Shown piece by piece: positions 10,023 through 19,765 of a stretch of DNA of 64,000 nt (position 1 is the first letter of the stretch; each line of letters starts with the position of its first letter). A program made the translations under genes and the position numbers. The stretch is taken from positions 87,646 through 151,645 of the forward strand of contig NZ_FNCP01000010.1 in NCBI RefSeq assembly GCF_900100785.1, in the 5' to 3' direction. The stretch is from Desulfosporosinus hippei DSM 8344. GTDB lineage: Bacteria; Bacillota; Desulfitobacteriia; Desulfitobacteriales; Desulfitobacteriaceae. The notes under the pieces were generated by a model. It was given only the letters and a program-made list of their open reading frames with translations. It searched no databases and was not told where the DNA came from.

Positions 10023-10784
10023 CTAGTTAAAGATTCCGGCACGGTTCAGAATAGCTTCTACTGCCTGTACCGAGACGGCATCATCGGGCAAATCAAATAA
10101 TGGTTTGCCGGCCAAGTCATATTCCACAACTAAAGGATCCAACGGAATATCTCCGATTACAGTCAGACCAGTACGTTCAATCTCTTCTTTAAGCGATTCC
10201 ATACTTCCCTCTGAAGTCTTGGTAACGATCAAATATATGGTTTTTACAGCAGATTTAAGTCCTTTAATAAGCTCATGAACCCTTCCTGCTGAACGAATAC
10301 CTCGAGCCGAAGAATCACTGATGACAAACATGACTTCGATACGGGGAATCGTACGTCGGCTGATATGTTCTAATCCGGCCTCCGAATCCACGGCTACAAA
10401 ATCATAGTTTTCTCCAATATTCTCGAGATGCTTGCGCAAGATATCATTAGGATAGCAGTAGCAACCAGCTCCTTGAGGCCCTCCCATAACCAGCAGATCA
10501 ATATCTTTCGATTCAACTAAGGACTGCTGAAGTTTGTACTCTATAAATACATTTTTAGGCATACCCTGGGGAATGGCTTTAGGATCTTTGCTTTGCTCGA
10601 GCAATTCTGAGATTGTCGAGGTAGCCTCCAAGCCTAAAGCTTCACCAAGATTGGCATTGGGGTCTGCATCGACTGCAAGGATCGAAGTCCCTTTTTTTTG
10701 TCTAACCATTTGCCTTAGTAATAAAGCGGTGAATGTGGTTTTTCCTACTCCACCTTTACCTGCTACAGCTATATATTTTGACAT
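10023..10784 (-). CDS. acsF: AcsF/CooC-type nickel-insertion ATPase of acetyl-CoA synthase
   Basis: This 253-residue P-loop ATPase of the MinD/CooC family is thought to help load nickel into the acetyl-CoA synthase or CODH active site. It has the deviant Walker A AGKGGVGKTT (about residues 8-17), LAVDADPNANLG, and the C108-Y-C110 motif that binds a metal at the dimer interface in CooC. The start was set at the ATG of MSKYIAV because GGAGG lies 7 bases before it; an ATG 18 bases earlier has no such site. It sits between the corrinoid activator and acsD. It is a paralogue of the cooC gene that opens the same operon. Confidence 0.87.
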   Translation of the reverse strand: MSKYIAVAGKGGVGKTTFTALLLRQMVRQKKGTSILAVDADPNANLGEALGLEATSTISELLEQSKDPKAIPQGMPKNVFIEYKLQQSLVESKDIDLLVMGGPQGAGCYCYPNDILRKHLENIGENYDFVAVDSEAGLEHISRRTIPRIEVMFVISDSSARGIRSAGRVHELIKGLKSAVKTIYLIVTKTSEGSMESLKEEIERTGLTVIGDIPLDPLVVEYDLAGKPLFDLPDDAVSVQAVEAILNRAGIFN

Positions 10785-10805
10785 AATAGACCTCCATAAC
10801 AACGT

Positions 10806-12716
10806 TTATTGAAAAGATGGAAATAGTGACATATCCGTATGGGGCAAAAACAACGCGGCCATATATTCGTCCATATAGGTTACTCCGACTGAAAGTTCAA
10901 CATAGGTCATTTTTTTTCCTAATTCTTCTGCTTCACGCCATGCATTTTGAGATAGCAAGGCCAGTCGTGCTCCTTTAACAGATGCATTTCCAACAAACTC
11001 AAACCGCTCCGGTTCAAGATCTGGAAGCAGCCCAATTTGGACTGAATCATGGATATTTAGATAGTTGCCGAAACCACCTGCGATAATTATTCGGCTAATC
11101 ATTTCAATATCTACTGCAACCATGTTTAATAATGAACGAATTCCAGCATAGATCGCACCTTTGGCTCGAATAACATTCTTAATATCGTTTTCAGTGATGA
11201 CCACATCTTTCTCTCCACCGGCTTGATGAGCCCAGGCTAGAACAAACTCCTTATCATCGGCAGTCGCTCTTAAGCGTTGCGAACCCGACTTATGCTCTAA
11301 CTGAAAATTACCGGCACGGTCAATAATACCCGCGCTCAAAAGTTTAGCTATACAATCCACAAGCCCCGATCCGCATATTCCTACAGGTGTCTGGTTATTG
11401 ATAACTTTAAGGGATACATCCAAAGTTTCCGGATCCACAAAAATTCGTTCTATTGCCCCCGGCATAGCTCTCATTCCAAAGGTAATTCCTCCGCCTTCAA
11501 AACTGGGCCCTGCCGAACAGGCGCAAGCAACTAGCCAATCTTGGTTGCCAAGTACAATTTCACCATTGGTGCCAATGTCGATAAAAAGTATAATATCTTC
11601 ACCATTGGCTAAATCCGTCACCAAAGTTCCTGCTACAATATCCCCTCCAACATAACTCGCTACTGAGGGATAGGAATGCACCAGGGCTTCGGGCAACATA
11701 TGAAGCCCAAGCTCTCGAGCAGGATATGAGGGAACAGTTGTCATTGTAGGAATATAAGGTTCCAAGCGAATGTACCGTGGATCTACGCCTAAGAATAGCT
11801 GAGTCATCGTAGTATTCCCGGCCACAACTGCACTTGAGATATCCTTACTACCCAAGGATTGACGAGCAAAGATCTTATCAAGCAGACCATTGACGGTTCC
11901 AACAACAGCATCCCTGATCTCCATTAAGTTCTGCTCTTTTTCAACCGCATAGACTATACGTGTTATTACGTCATCCCCATATTTAGCCTGCTTATTATAA
12001 GTACCTTGTTGATCGACGATTTCACCCGTAATAAGATTTATGAGGTAAACAACAACCGTCGTAGTACCAATATCAATAGCAACTCCATAAGGGGGGATAT
12101 CATTCCCCTGTTCGATATGAGTAATCGTTAAACCAGCTTCAGTGTCAGTTATTGTGATGGATACATCCCAATTAGCTTTGCGAAGTAATTCCGGAAGATG
12201 TTTGAGTACAGATAAAGGAATATGGATGGGCTTTTCTCCTGTTTGTAAAACTCGACGGAGTTCTATACTCAGGCGAGACCAATCACTTGAATTTTCCGTC
12301 AAGGTTGGCTTAGAAAGTGAAATTCTCTGCTTTCTTGCTAAAGGGTGACGTCCAAATTTATCGAGTAAATCATGTTCGCTTTCCTGTAAGAGTCCTTTTT
12401 GTACATCCCCTAATAAAACTTGATGTTCTTGTAACCGTGACTCAGGAGGTACCTCAATGGTCATATCTCCTTGAATCAGTGTTTTGCAAGCCAGCCGTAT
12501 CCCTTTAGAGAGTTGCTCAGGAGTGAGATTTCCGGTTCCATCAATAATGGGATCTCCACTTAACACGACAACTTTACAAGCACCACAAGTTCCCTTGCCT
12601 CCGCATCCGGATTTAACCGTAATACCGGCTTTTGCGGCTGCACTGAGCAGAGATGTACCATGAGTGACTTCTATAACGCGATTTTCGGGCATGAATTTAA
12701 TTTGATACTGGGACAT
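10806..12716 (-). CDS. acsV: Reductive activator of the corrinoid protein (RACo; AcsV-like)
   Basis: This 636-residue protein couples ATP hydrolysis to re-reduction of Co(II) that forms when the corrinoid protein is accidentally oxidised. An N-terminal [2Fe-2S] ferredoxin domain carries C38, C44, C47 and C77. A linker and middle domain (about 100-205) follow, then a large ASKHA-type ATPase (about 210-620) with GVAIDIGTTTVVVYL and LFIDIGTNGEIVLG phosphate-binding loops. The ATG at 12716 was chosen over a GTG nine bases upstream because AAGGA is correctly spaced only for the ATG. It lies between acsC and acsF in the operon. The symbol follows Carboxydothermus usage; Moorella calls it orf7. Confidence 0.88.
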   Translation of the reverse strand: MSQYQIKFMPENRVIEVTHGTSLLSAAAKAGITVKSGCGGKGTCGACKVVVLSGDPIIDGTGNLTPEQLSKGIRLACKTLIQGDMTIEVPPESRLQEHQVLLGDVQKGLLQESEHDLLDKFGRHPLARKQRISLSKPTLTENSSDWSRLSIELRRVLQTGEKPIHIPLSVLKHLPELLRKANWDVSITITDTEAGLTITHIEQGNDIPPYGVAIDIGTTTVVVYLINLITGEIVDQQGTYNKQAKYGDDVITRIVYAVEKEQNLMEIRDAVVGTVNGLLDKIFARQSLGSKDISSAVVAGNTTMTQLFLGVDPRYIRLEPYIPTMTTVPSYPARELGLHMLPEALVHSYPSVASYVGGDIVAGTLVTDLANGEDIILFIDIGTNGEIVLGNQDWLVACACSAGPSFEGGGITFGMRAMPGAIERIFVDPETLDVSLKVINNQTPVGICGSGLVDCIAKLLSAGIIDRAGNFQLEHKSGSQRLRATADDKEFVLAWAHQAGGEKDVVITENDIKNVIRAKGAIYAGIRSLLNMVAVDIEMISRIIIAGGFGNYLNIHDSVQIGLLPDLEPERFEFVGNASVKGARLALLSQNAWREAEELGKKMTYVELSVGVTYMDEYMAALFLPHTDMSLFPSFQ

Positions 12717-12809
12717 CGCATTCACTTCCTTACTTTACCAAGAAATCCCATTAGTGTGATCAATATTATAAAAACATCTTTCTTCCCTCTCATAGCCTAT
12801 TACAGAGTC

Positions 12810-14135
12810 TTAGGACAAAGTTTTAGAGAATGATACAATTCCGCTGGATTCACGTGGCCCGACAACTACTTTCCAACCGGATAGTTCAGATAATTTGCCT
12901 GATATTACTGCCACATAGCCCGGAATTATGATGTTACGATGTTTTACTTTATCTGCGATACCACTGGCATTCATTGCTTCAACGATTTTTTCCGGTTCAA
13001 ATTTACCTGCCGCATAGGCAGTAAGGACTGAGGTGCCATCCGTATCTATTGGAAGTATATAACTTGGAATCTTGGAAGTTTCCACTTCACCTTCAACGCT
13101 ATAGTAGGTCAGGGAGAAGTTAGTAGTAATGTAGAATGGTGAATTTTCATCAACATTACCTACAGAGTGTAATTTTGGTTCTACTTGAATTGGCTTTTGA
13201 GGATCAGTGTAAATGTTTTGTCTAAGTGTCATTAATGGTAGCAGATGAGCTTTCTTACTGGTTTTTAACACAACAGCACTAGCGTATTTTGCCACATAAA
13301 CTGTGGCTTCCATTATTTCCTCCATTGGATCCTGGTTAACGGTAAAGGCAATGACTGGGAAGCCAAAGGGGCGGAATTTCTTCTTAATAGCTAAACGCCG
13401 GAATTGGGTAAGATTCTCAAGGGTATTAACCGTAGTTCTTGAGCCGGGATCTAAAACAAATTCTTTATACCCTAAAGCTTGTGCTTTAGTAACAAGTTCT
13501 TCGAGAGCTTCAAGACCTTCTGCCTTGATGATCACAGGAACAGAGTTATCTTTAGCCAGGTTAACCACAGCCTCATAATTATCCGCGGTCGCAGAACCGA
13601 TAAGTGGTTTGCGGGATGCCAAAGGCTCTAAAGCTGCTTTTAAAGCAGCTACATCGTTGCTTAATAAGAGCAATGACTTATCAGTAGCTTCTGCAACAGT
13701 AGCGGCTACCTTAGCATAGCGTGCAGCATCTCCCGATTCTTGAACGATAGCTACACCGTCGATAGAGTATTGTAGTCCGACCCGTTCAAATTCTAAGCCT
13801 TTGATTTCTTGAATCTTGGCACTTAACTCATCATCACTAAGGGAATCGGAGACATGAATCAGCAAAGTTGTAGGATGATAAAATGTCTTATCATGACGGA
13901 AAAGAACAGTCTCATCACCAAGAACAGAGTCTTTACCAAATTTTATAGCTTTGATAGGGGGGGCTGCTGCAGAGTCTAAGTTTTCTCTGGCTGCCTCGGT
14001 TACATATGGGCATGAATCTAAAGCAGCTTTTCCCGAAGCCAATGCCATAGCAAATGCTAAACAAGTTGGCACTCCACATTCTCCGCAGTTTTTCTTGGGT
14101 AATTGTTTATAGATTTCTAAACCTGTTAGAGCCAT
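12810..14135 (-). CDS. acsC: Corrinoid/iron-sulfur protein large subunit
   Basis: This 441-residue protein is the gamma subunit of the corrinoid iron-sulfur protein. The N-terminal [4Fe-4S] domain is seen as C17, C20, C25 and C42, the pattern that sets the low potential for cobalt reduction. A TIM-barrel middle and a C-terminal corrinoid-binding domain follow, with NIIIPGYVAVISGKLSELSG close to the end. It pairs with AcsD, encoded further down the same operon. An AAAGGGG site lies upstream of the ATG. The 115-base gap between acsB and this gene contains a stem-loop that may separate their mRNAs. Confidence 0.93.
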   Translation of the reverse strand: MALTGLEIYKQLPKKNCGECGVPTCLAFAMALASGKAALDSCPYVTEAARENLDSAAAPPIKAIKFGKDSVLGDETVLFRHDKTFYHPTTLLIHVSDSLSDDELSAKIQEIKGLEFERVGLQYSIDGVAIVQESGDAARYAKVAATVAEATDKSLLLLSNDVAALKAALEPLASRKPLIGSATADNYEAVVNLAKDNSVPVIIKAEGLEALEELVTKAQALGYKEFVLDPGSRTTVNTLENLTQFRRLAIKKKFRPFGFPVIAFTVNQDPMEEIMEATVYVAKYASAVVLKTSKKAHLLPLMTLRQNIYTDPQKPIQVEPKLHSVGNVDENSPFYITTNFSLTYYSVEGEVETSKIPSYILPIDTDGTSVLTAYAAGKFEPEKIVEAMNASGIADKVKHRNIIIPGYVAVISGKLSELSGWKVVVGPRESSGIVSFSKTLS

Positions 14136-14196
14136 TTTAAATCCCCTTTCTAATAGATCTCGAATAAGAAGCAGACTTGCAAGGTCATTAGAAACT

Positions 14197-14230
14197 TGGC
14201 TAGCGCCTAGTTCTAGACATAGGCGATAGC
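14197..14230 (-). repeat. Stem-loop in the acsB-acsC intergenic region
   Basis: GGCT/AGCC outer arms and CGCCTA/TAGGCG inner arms, separated by small bulges, form a hairpin. There is no T-run, so an mRNA processing or stabilising role is more likely than termination. Confidence 0.45.
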
Positions 14231-14250
14231 CATAGTTTCAATAATGCTGT

Positions 14251-16431
14251 TTACATAAGAGGGTCAAGGCCAAAGCATGGATGTCCATTTTCCTCAAGGA
14301 AAGGAATGATTTCTTCTGCAGTTGTACCTACTGACTCATCCGCAATTTTATCAATGAAGTCTGCACCCAAACCTTCATCAATTGAGCGTTGAACAAAGTC
14401 TTCACCCAAGAAATCTTTCAGCTCTTTAGGCATCCAAACAATTCTCGCGATTCCACCATCGGCAGGAATGAACTTTTTACTGAGCAGGTATGTTCTTCCA
14501 ATTCCCATAAAGCCTGGAGTCTGCATTCCACCGCCACAGGTTCCGGCTAGTGAGGAGAAGGTCATACCACAAGGAGTCATTCCAGAATGCTCACGGGTTG
14601 TTAACATAAGTCCGTTTGCTTCGGGAACAATAGCCATGATAGCTTCAAAACATCCGCAGGATGTCATTGGCCTATCCATTAGAGTATAGAGATTGACCTC
14701 TTCTAAGGTATTGTTAGAAGCTTTATATAGATAGTCATTGCATGATTGCCACATACCTTTTAATTCATCAATTGCTGGTCCCTTAGGAATTGGCTGGTTC
14801 GGTCCGTTGGGAGCTATCTCATGAGATGCTTTAGCATCTAACCAGCTTACGGCACCGCATAGACCAACCCGTTCCGGAGTAGTAATACAAACGTGATTTG
14901 GGGCAAAGGACTGGCAAAGCAAGCAAGAGTAAAAGTCTTCAACAGACTCGTCAGTCAAGCTCCTCATGCGGTCGTCACGAGCTCTATAACGTTCACGTGC
15001 AATAACAATGCCTTCATCAACCGCAGCTTGGTCAAGCATGATAGTAACCTCGACACGGTCGATAATTGCTGGGAATTCTTCTTTTAACTTAGCAATTAAG
15101 AGATCACCAAAGTGTTTCATTAAGAAACCTTTGGCTCTGGCATCTTTAGATATCCGTACCCAGCACAAGTCACGTTGAGCCACGTGCCAAACGCCTTCAC
15201 CATAGTTCGCAAAATAGTGAATTCGACGTTCAAAAACTCCTTCAAAATCTTCCTGCATCTTACGTCCGTAAATATCGATTTTAAGTCCCAAGGGAAGTTT
15301 GGTTCCTTCCGGAACGGTATCAATATCGGGACCAATTACCGTGACCTGACCGTCTACGATATTATCGGGCCCAACCATTCGGACTAGTTCAAAAGCGGTG
15401 GTTCGTCCACCACCAAATTCGACGTAGGTGTCTCCTTTGCGGATCGTCTCACCCTCAAACGCCGGCCCAAAGTTAATCGGAATCGGTAGTTCGATATTGG
15501 TTAACTTAATTCCGCGAACTTCCATAGCCAAGGGGACTATTTTCTCATAATCGGGTTCGGATATATACCAATCTGGGATTTGCATGTCTTCAGACAGGGT
15601 TTGATCCGTCAAAACTGGGAAGCCCATGAAAATTGCGCCCATTGATGCAGCAATCTTGACATCATCCAATTCGCCAAGATTGAGAACGAAAGCCCGGACT
15701 CTACGACGTTGATAATCACGATGGTTTTCCCGTTCTCCCGCCGGAATCCCACCGAAAGCAAGCCCTGCACGGAAGGCATAGTTCACAGCATGGATAATTT
15801 GAGTAAAGTTTCCTACAGGGAAAGCGATGTAGTCTTCTCCGATTTTAACGTTTAATTCAAGCAATTGCTCGATGATCTCATCGCAGAGAAAGATCATGAA
15901 CCCTTTTCCCATTAGGTTATCGACGATTTTCTTAGCGGCCTGAGAATCTTTTGCCCGTCCTAAAATAACTGCAACTCCGGGAATCGTCCAGTCAACCATC
16001 TTAATACCATGTTTCCGAACTATCGGGTCACCAAGGAATCCTGTCCAAGGTTTAACTTTTGGTTGCTCTCCACGCAAATAATTAAGTGTCTCAATAATTT
16101 CCGCAGCATAGAGTACAGACTCACCCCATAGCCGAGCATTATCAAACGTTAAATCTGTGCGAATTTGACTGCGCATGCGATTCAGAATCGGAACCAATTC
16201 ACCTAATTTGGTAACCTTTTCTCCAGAAAGGCAGGTGATAACCGGAAGGTGATATGCTGTATCTGGATAACCAACTTCTTGCTCTGTACCATAATCTTTA
16301 ATTGCCCGATTTAATAAGATTTCCGCATAGGTCATCGCAATGGTAGTACCATCGTAGGCTCTGCGTAAGAGTTTTTTAGGCTGATTATTGGGGTCCTTAA
16401 TTGCGTCTGCGTAAATTTCCTCCATAGACAT
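14251..16431 (-). CDS. acsB: Acetyl-CoA synthase subunit of CODH/ACS
   Basis: This 726-residue protein carries the A-cluster, which joins CO, a methyl group from the corrinoid protein and coenzyme A into acetyl-CoA. The A-cluster cysteines are all visible: C-x2-C-x8-C in CLLCQSFAPNHVC, the next Cys in VGLCGAVSW, and the Cys-Gly-Cys that binds the proximal and distal nickel in TSCGCFEAI. The N-terminal domain (first ~310 residues) that docks onto CODH is present, so this is the bacterial long form. The ATG at 16431 has AGGAGG seven bases upstream; the ATG six bases earlier is too close. It follows cooS directly. Confidence 0.95.
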   Translation of the reverse strand: MSMEEIYADAIKDPNNQPKKLLRRAYDGTTIAMTYAEILLNRAIKDYGTEQEVGYPDTAYHLPVITCLSGEKVTKLGELVPILNRMRSQIRTDLTFDNARLWGESVLYAAEIIETLNYLRGEQPKVKPWTGFLGDPIVRKHGIKMVDWTIPGVAVILGRAKDSQAAKKIVDNLMGKGFMIFLCDEIIEQLLELNVKIGEDYIAFPVGNFTQIIHAVNYAFRAGLAFGGIPAGERENHRDYQRRRVRAFVLNLGELDDVKIAASMGAIFMGFPVLTDQTLSEDMQIPDWYISEPDYEKIVPLAMEVRGIKLTNIELPIPINFGPAFEGETIRKGDTYVEFGGGRTTAFELVRMVGPDNIVDGQVTVIGPDIDTVPEGTKLPLGLKIDIYGRKMQEDFEGVFERRIHYFANYGEGVWHVAQRDLCWVRISKDARAKGFLMKHFGDLLIAKLKEEFPAIIDRVEVTIMLDQAAVDEGIVIARERYRARDDRMRSLTDESVEDFYSCLLCQSFAPNHVCITTPERVGLCGAVSWLDAKASHEIAPNGPNQPIPKGPAIDELKGMWQSCNDYLYKASNNTLEEVNLYTLMDRPMTSCGCFEAIMAIVPEANGLMLTTREHSGMTPCGMTFSSLAGTCGGGMQTPGFMGIGRTYLLSKKFIPADGGIARIVWMPKELKDFLGEDFVQRSIDEGLGADFIDKIADESVGTTAEEIIPFLEENGHPCFGLDPLM

Positions 16432-16447
16432 ATACATTCCTCCTTTC

Positions 16448-18466
16448 TTACCAACCTTGGGCTAATGCTGTCTCATTTTTTTCCGCTGTTTGCTTATGAA
16501 TGCCTAATTTCCAAGTTCTATACTCCAAAGCATCGATTAGCTTTGATGCTCCAAGGACAGGATCAACTTCAAATATGAAATTGCCGCCAAAAACATCATG
16601 GGCAATTTGGGTTGTAATACCATAGACTAGGTCACTGCCTTCAACAGGAGGCAAGGAACCAACATGAGTAGGCAGTCCCATAGTGACACACCAAGATCCA
16701 ATCGCAACTGCTTTTTCATGCATGGCCTCAGGAGCAGATGCAACAAACGGAACTTTAGGTATATCCACTCCAAGTTCATTGGCCATAGCGACAGCTAAAT
16801 CAACAGCACGACTGTTATCTACACAAGAGCCCACATGGAAGACTAGCGGCAGGCCTGTTGCCAATTGGGGATTTGCTGCTTCTAAGGTTTGAATAAAGGA
16901 TTTTAATCCTTCTCCGGCGTAAGTATCCACGGCAGATGGCGACATTAAGCCAAATTTGGCAAACGCTCCTGATGAACAGCCGGTAGAAATAACAAAAACG
17001 TCATTTTTCACAAGCTCTTTTAGAACAATATTGTGGGATTCATCTTGGGCACGTTTAAGGTTGTTACAGCCAGCCATTAGTGCAACCCCTTTGATTTGGC
17101 CACTCAATATTGCATTAGTGAGCACTGAGATCGGACGCTCGGGATTGATTTTTGAGAAGATTTCAGTAAGGGCTTCTACACTGAAACCTGCAACAAGCTT
17201 ATGTTTTTCATTAGGTATAGAAATTTTCTTAGGATCACGATTTTTGTAAGCTTCAATTGCTATTCTGATAAGCTTCTTAGCATCATCCATGGCCGAAGTG
17301 GTATTAAAGGCAATGTGTTGAGCACTAGGAACTTTCATAATTGCTTCTGTTGTAACTACCTTTGTATGGTAACATTCAGCAAGGGTTTGGACAGCCGGAT
17401 AGATACATTGAATATCTACAACCATTGCGTCAAGAGCACCAGTAAGGATAGCCATTTCTTGAGAAGCAGAAGAGGTAGCTAGGTAAACACCTTCCCTCAT
17501 GAGCAATTCATTTCCAGTACAGCAGATCCCTACGATATTAACGCCTTCAGCTCCTGCCTTTTCGGCATCAGCCTTCATTGCCCGTGCCGCGGCAACTACC
17601 ATTTCACTTAACACAGGATTGTGCCCGTGCACAGCAATATTGACCATTTTAGGATCAATTACCCCTAAGTTAGCTTCTGAAACAATAGGTTGTGGGATTC
17701 CAAACAACACATCGCTTAGGTTTGTTCCGATATATTCTCCGCCAAGGTCAGCAAGAGCACTTTTTAGTCCGCCAAAGATGATATTTACTGGGTCACTGTC
17801 AACACCCATAGCTGTTTGAGCTATAAGTTCTGTAATAGATCCATCAATATTTCTCGGCATAATATTGGTGTGTTGGAATTTCCGACGCCGTCCTTCTGTC
17901 ATGAAAGAATCTAGGAAGGCCAAAGGGCGATCCTGATAGCGCCCGAAGTCTGCATACCCAATTTCTACAACATCTCTAAGAATGTCCTTATCTTCACGAT
18001 CTAAAGTTTCTACTCCCAACTTCTGTGCTAATTTACGAAGCTTTTCAGGAGATTTAATTTCATAATCGCCAGCATGTCCGTCGACTAAGGCATGAGCTGT
18101 ATGCAATACATGACGTGCATGTTCGGAGTGAGATGCAGCTCCTCCGGCGATCATTCGAACTATATTACGCGATACAATAGTATAGGCAGAAGCTCCACAA
18201 ATTCCACGACTGCCAGGACCATCATCCTTTTTAACCCGACAAGGCCCAGCAATACAGATACGACAGCAAATTCCTTTGTATCCAAATGCGCATTGAGGTT
18301 GTTGAGCAACTACTCGATCATAAACCGTCTCAATATTTTTATCCTTAATCATGTCCAACATTTGAAGGGCACCTGGGTCGGTTGTACGAATGGGATTCTT
18401 CGGATCTACAACTCGTGGTGCATCGGATGGTCGGGCGGTATGGGTTAAATCCCGATATCTAGGCAT
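16448..18466 (-). CDS. acsA: Carbon monoxide dehydrogenase catalytic subunit of CODH/ACS
   Basis: This 672-residue nickel-iron-sulfur enzyme interconverts CO2 and CO and feeds CO through a tunnel to AcsB. The N-terminal CAFGYKGICCRICIAGPCRVK region supplies the cysteines of clusters D and B. C-cluster ligands follow in the NIVGICCTGNE, VALMAGCNN, VISTGCSSGAF and FHVGSCVDNSRA segments, in the expected order. Its length matches Moorella AcsA (674 residues). It lies between cooC and acsB, the classic order of the bifunctional complex. It could equally be named cooS; the acsB neighbour favours AcsA. Confidence 0.95.
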   Translation of the reverse strand: MPRYRDLTHTARPSDAPRVVDPKNPIRTTDPGALQMLDMIKDKNIETVYDRVVAQQPQCAFGYKGICCRICIAGPCRVKKDDGPGSRGICGASAYTIVSRNIVRMIAGGAASHSEHARHVLHTAHALVDGHAGDYEIKSPEKLRKLAQKLGVETLDREDKDILRDVVEIGYADFGRYQDRPLAFLDSFMTEGRRRKFQHTNIMPRNIDGSITELIAQTAMGVDSDPVNIIFGGLKSALADLGGEYIGTNLSDVLFGIPQPIVSEANLGVIDPKMVNIAVHGHNPVLSEMVVAAARAMKADAEKAGAEGVNIVGICCTGNELLMREGVYLATSSASQEMAILTGALDAMVVDIQCIYPAVQTLAECYHTKVVTTEAIMKVPSAQHIAFNTTSAMDDAKKLIRIAIEAYKNRDPKKISIPNEKHKLVAGFSVEALTEIFSKINPERPISVLTNAILSGQIKGVALMAGCNNLKRAQDESHNIVLKELVKNDVFVISTGCSSGAFAKFGLMSPSAVDTYAGEGLKSFIQTLEAANPQLATGLPLVFHVGSCVDNSRAVDLAVAMANELGVDIPKVPFVASAPEAMHEKAVAIGSWCVTMGLPTHVGSLPPVEGSDLVYGITTQIAHDVFGGNFIFEVDPVLGASKLIDALEYRTWKLGIHKQTAEKNETALAQGW

Positions 18467-18534
18467 ATTACACCCTCCTCTTTTCTAAAATCTTGTCTCA
18501 GACAAATACTCACATCTTTACTACGAAACCTCTG

Positions 18535-19299
18535 TCATCTCCCTTCGTCAACGATTTTTTGATAAATTGTATTGAGCTCAACTCCCAGAGACCCGCCAGG
18601 TAATTCTAGATTACCTGTATTTAAGGACATTTCCAACAGCTCGTCACTGTAAGGGATGATGCCAATAAGCTGTTCTGAAGGAAAGTGGTCTCTAAGAAAA
18701 TTTTCATCTTTAGGATTACGAACTTTATTGCCGACGACAAGGACTCGAGGTATACCTAGCTCTGCAGCAAGTTTTTGAATAACTTTTACAGTCTGAACAC
18801 TAACTTTACTGGGTTCAGTAACAATAACCAAAACATCGACACCCAAAGCCGTTCCCCTGGTAAGTTGTTCGATTCCTGCACCCATATCTAAAATAACAGT
18901 ATCTTTTTCACCAAGGATCAGTGAATTAACCAAAGCACGCAAAAAGCTGTTTTCTTTGCAATAACAAGAAGTTCCTCCGCCCTTTACATTGCCCATGCGA
19001 AAGAATCTAAGATCACCTAAAGAAACACTGTAATCATCTAAAACATCATCTACATTAGGATTCAGGGGATAATAGGTTCCACTCCCCCCCATACGCTCTT
19101 CAATTAGTTCTTTCATATCAACAATAGGTTTTAAATTTGCCAAAGTATCATCAGGTATTCCTAAGATAGTTCCTAAACTAGCATCCGGGTCAGCATCAAC
19201 CGCCAAAACGGAAATATCTTTATGGGATAGCCATTGGGCAAAATTAGCAGCAAAGGTAGTCTTACCAACGCCGCCTTTGCCAGAAATTGCTATTTTCAA
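18535..19299 (-). CDS. cooC: CooC-type nickel-insertion ATPase for CO dehydrogenase
   Basis: This 254-residue MinD-like ATPase is needed to insert nickel into the C-cluster of CO dehydrogenase. The Walker A loop is SGKGGVGKTTF (residues 6-16), followed by AVDADPDASLG. The metal-binding C112-Y-C114 pair is at the same position as reported for Carboxydothermus CooC, where it binds nickel or zinc at the dimer interface. It is the first gene of the eight-gene operon, followed by acsA after about 70 bases. The AT-rich 466-base gap upstream presumably holds the operon promoter. Confidence 0.9.
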   Translation of the reverse strand: MKIAISGKGGVGKTTFAANFAQWLSHKDISVLAVDADPDASLGTILGIPDDTLANLKPIVDMKELIEERMGGSGTYYPLNPNVDDVLDDYSVSLGDLRFFRMGNVKGGGTSCYCKENSFLRALVNSLILGEKDTVILDMGAGIEQLTRGTALGVDVLVIVTEPSKVSVQTVKVIQKLAAELGIPRVLVVGNKVRNPKDENFLRDHFPSEQLIGIIPYSDELLEMSLNTGNLELPGGSLGVELNTIYQKIVDEGR

Positions 19300-19765
19300 A
19301 AAGCCTCCACTCCTTTACAGCGAAAACACAAATCATTATCAAAATCTTGCGATTTTATTAATTATGTATTCTTTTTTTGTTGGCTAAATCCTGCAAACTT
19401 TCTGAATATATTTTTTATTTTATATAATTTTTCAATATTACAATATTAATCATACTAATATCAAGGTAATCATTGCGGAAATTTAGTATAATATTCAGTA
19501 TATTTTGAAATCTATTTTTTAAACTGATATTTCTGTTAAGTCATGTGTTTTAACTCTAACTAATACTGACACACCAGTTCATTTGTTTTTTGGGTTTAGA
19601 ACAAATGACAATAATTCTATCTTCGTTATTTCAGATCTTAATTCCTTACGAGTTCTAAATAATTCAGATTTGAGAATCCCTATTGATTGAGCCTATCATT
19701 CATGGGTTAATCTCAGAGGTTCACCTCCTTTTTAGAAACCGTAATAGATGAATAATATTCATATT
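19300..19765 (-). other. AT-rich gap that should hold the CODH/ACS operon promoter
   Basis: No gene is supported in these 466 bases. They contain a 9-bp inverted repeat (TCATTTGTT at 19579-19587 and AACAAATGA at 19600-19608, 12-base spacer) that could be an operator. A weak promoter-like pair on the minus strand (TTGATA, 16 bases, TGTAAT) lies roughly 150 bases before cooC. An AAGGAGGTG sequence near 19725 precedes only a seven-codon frame. Confidence 0.4.

Noticed and set aside
19700..19735. AAGGAGGTG sequence upstream of cooC
   Set aside because: It precedes only a seven-codon frame, so no gene is supported.
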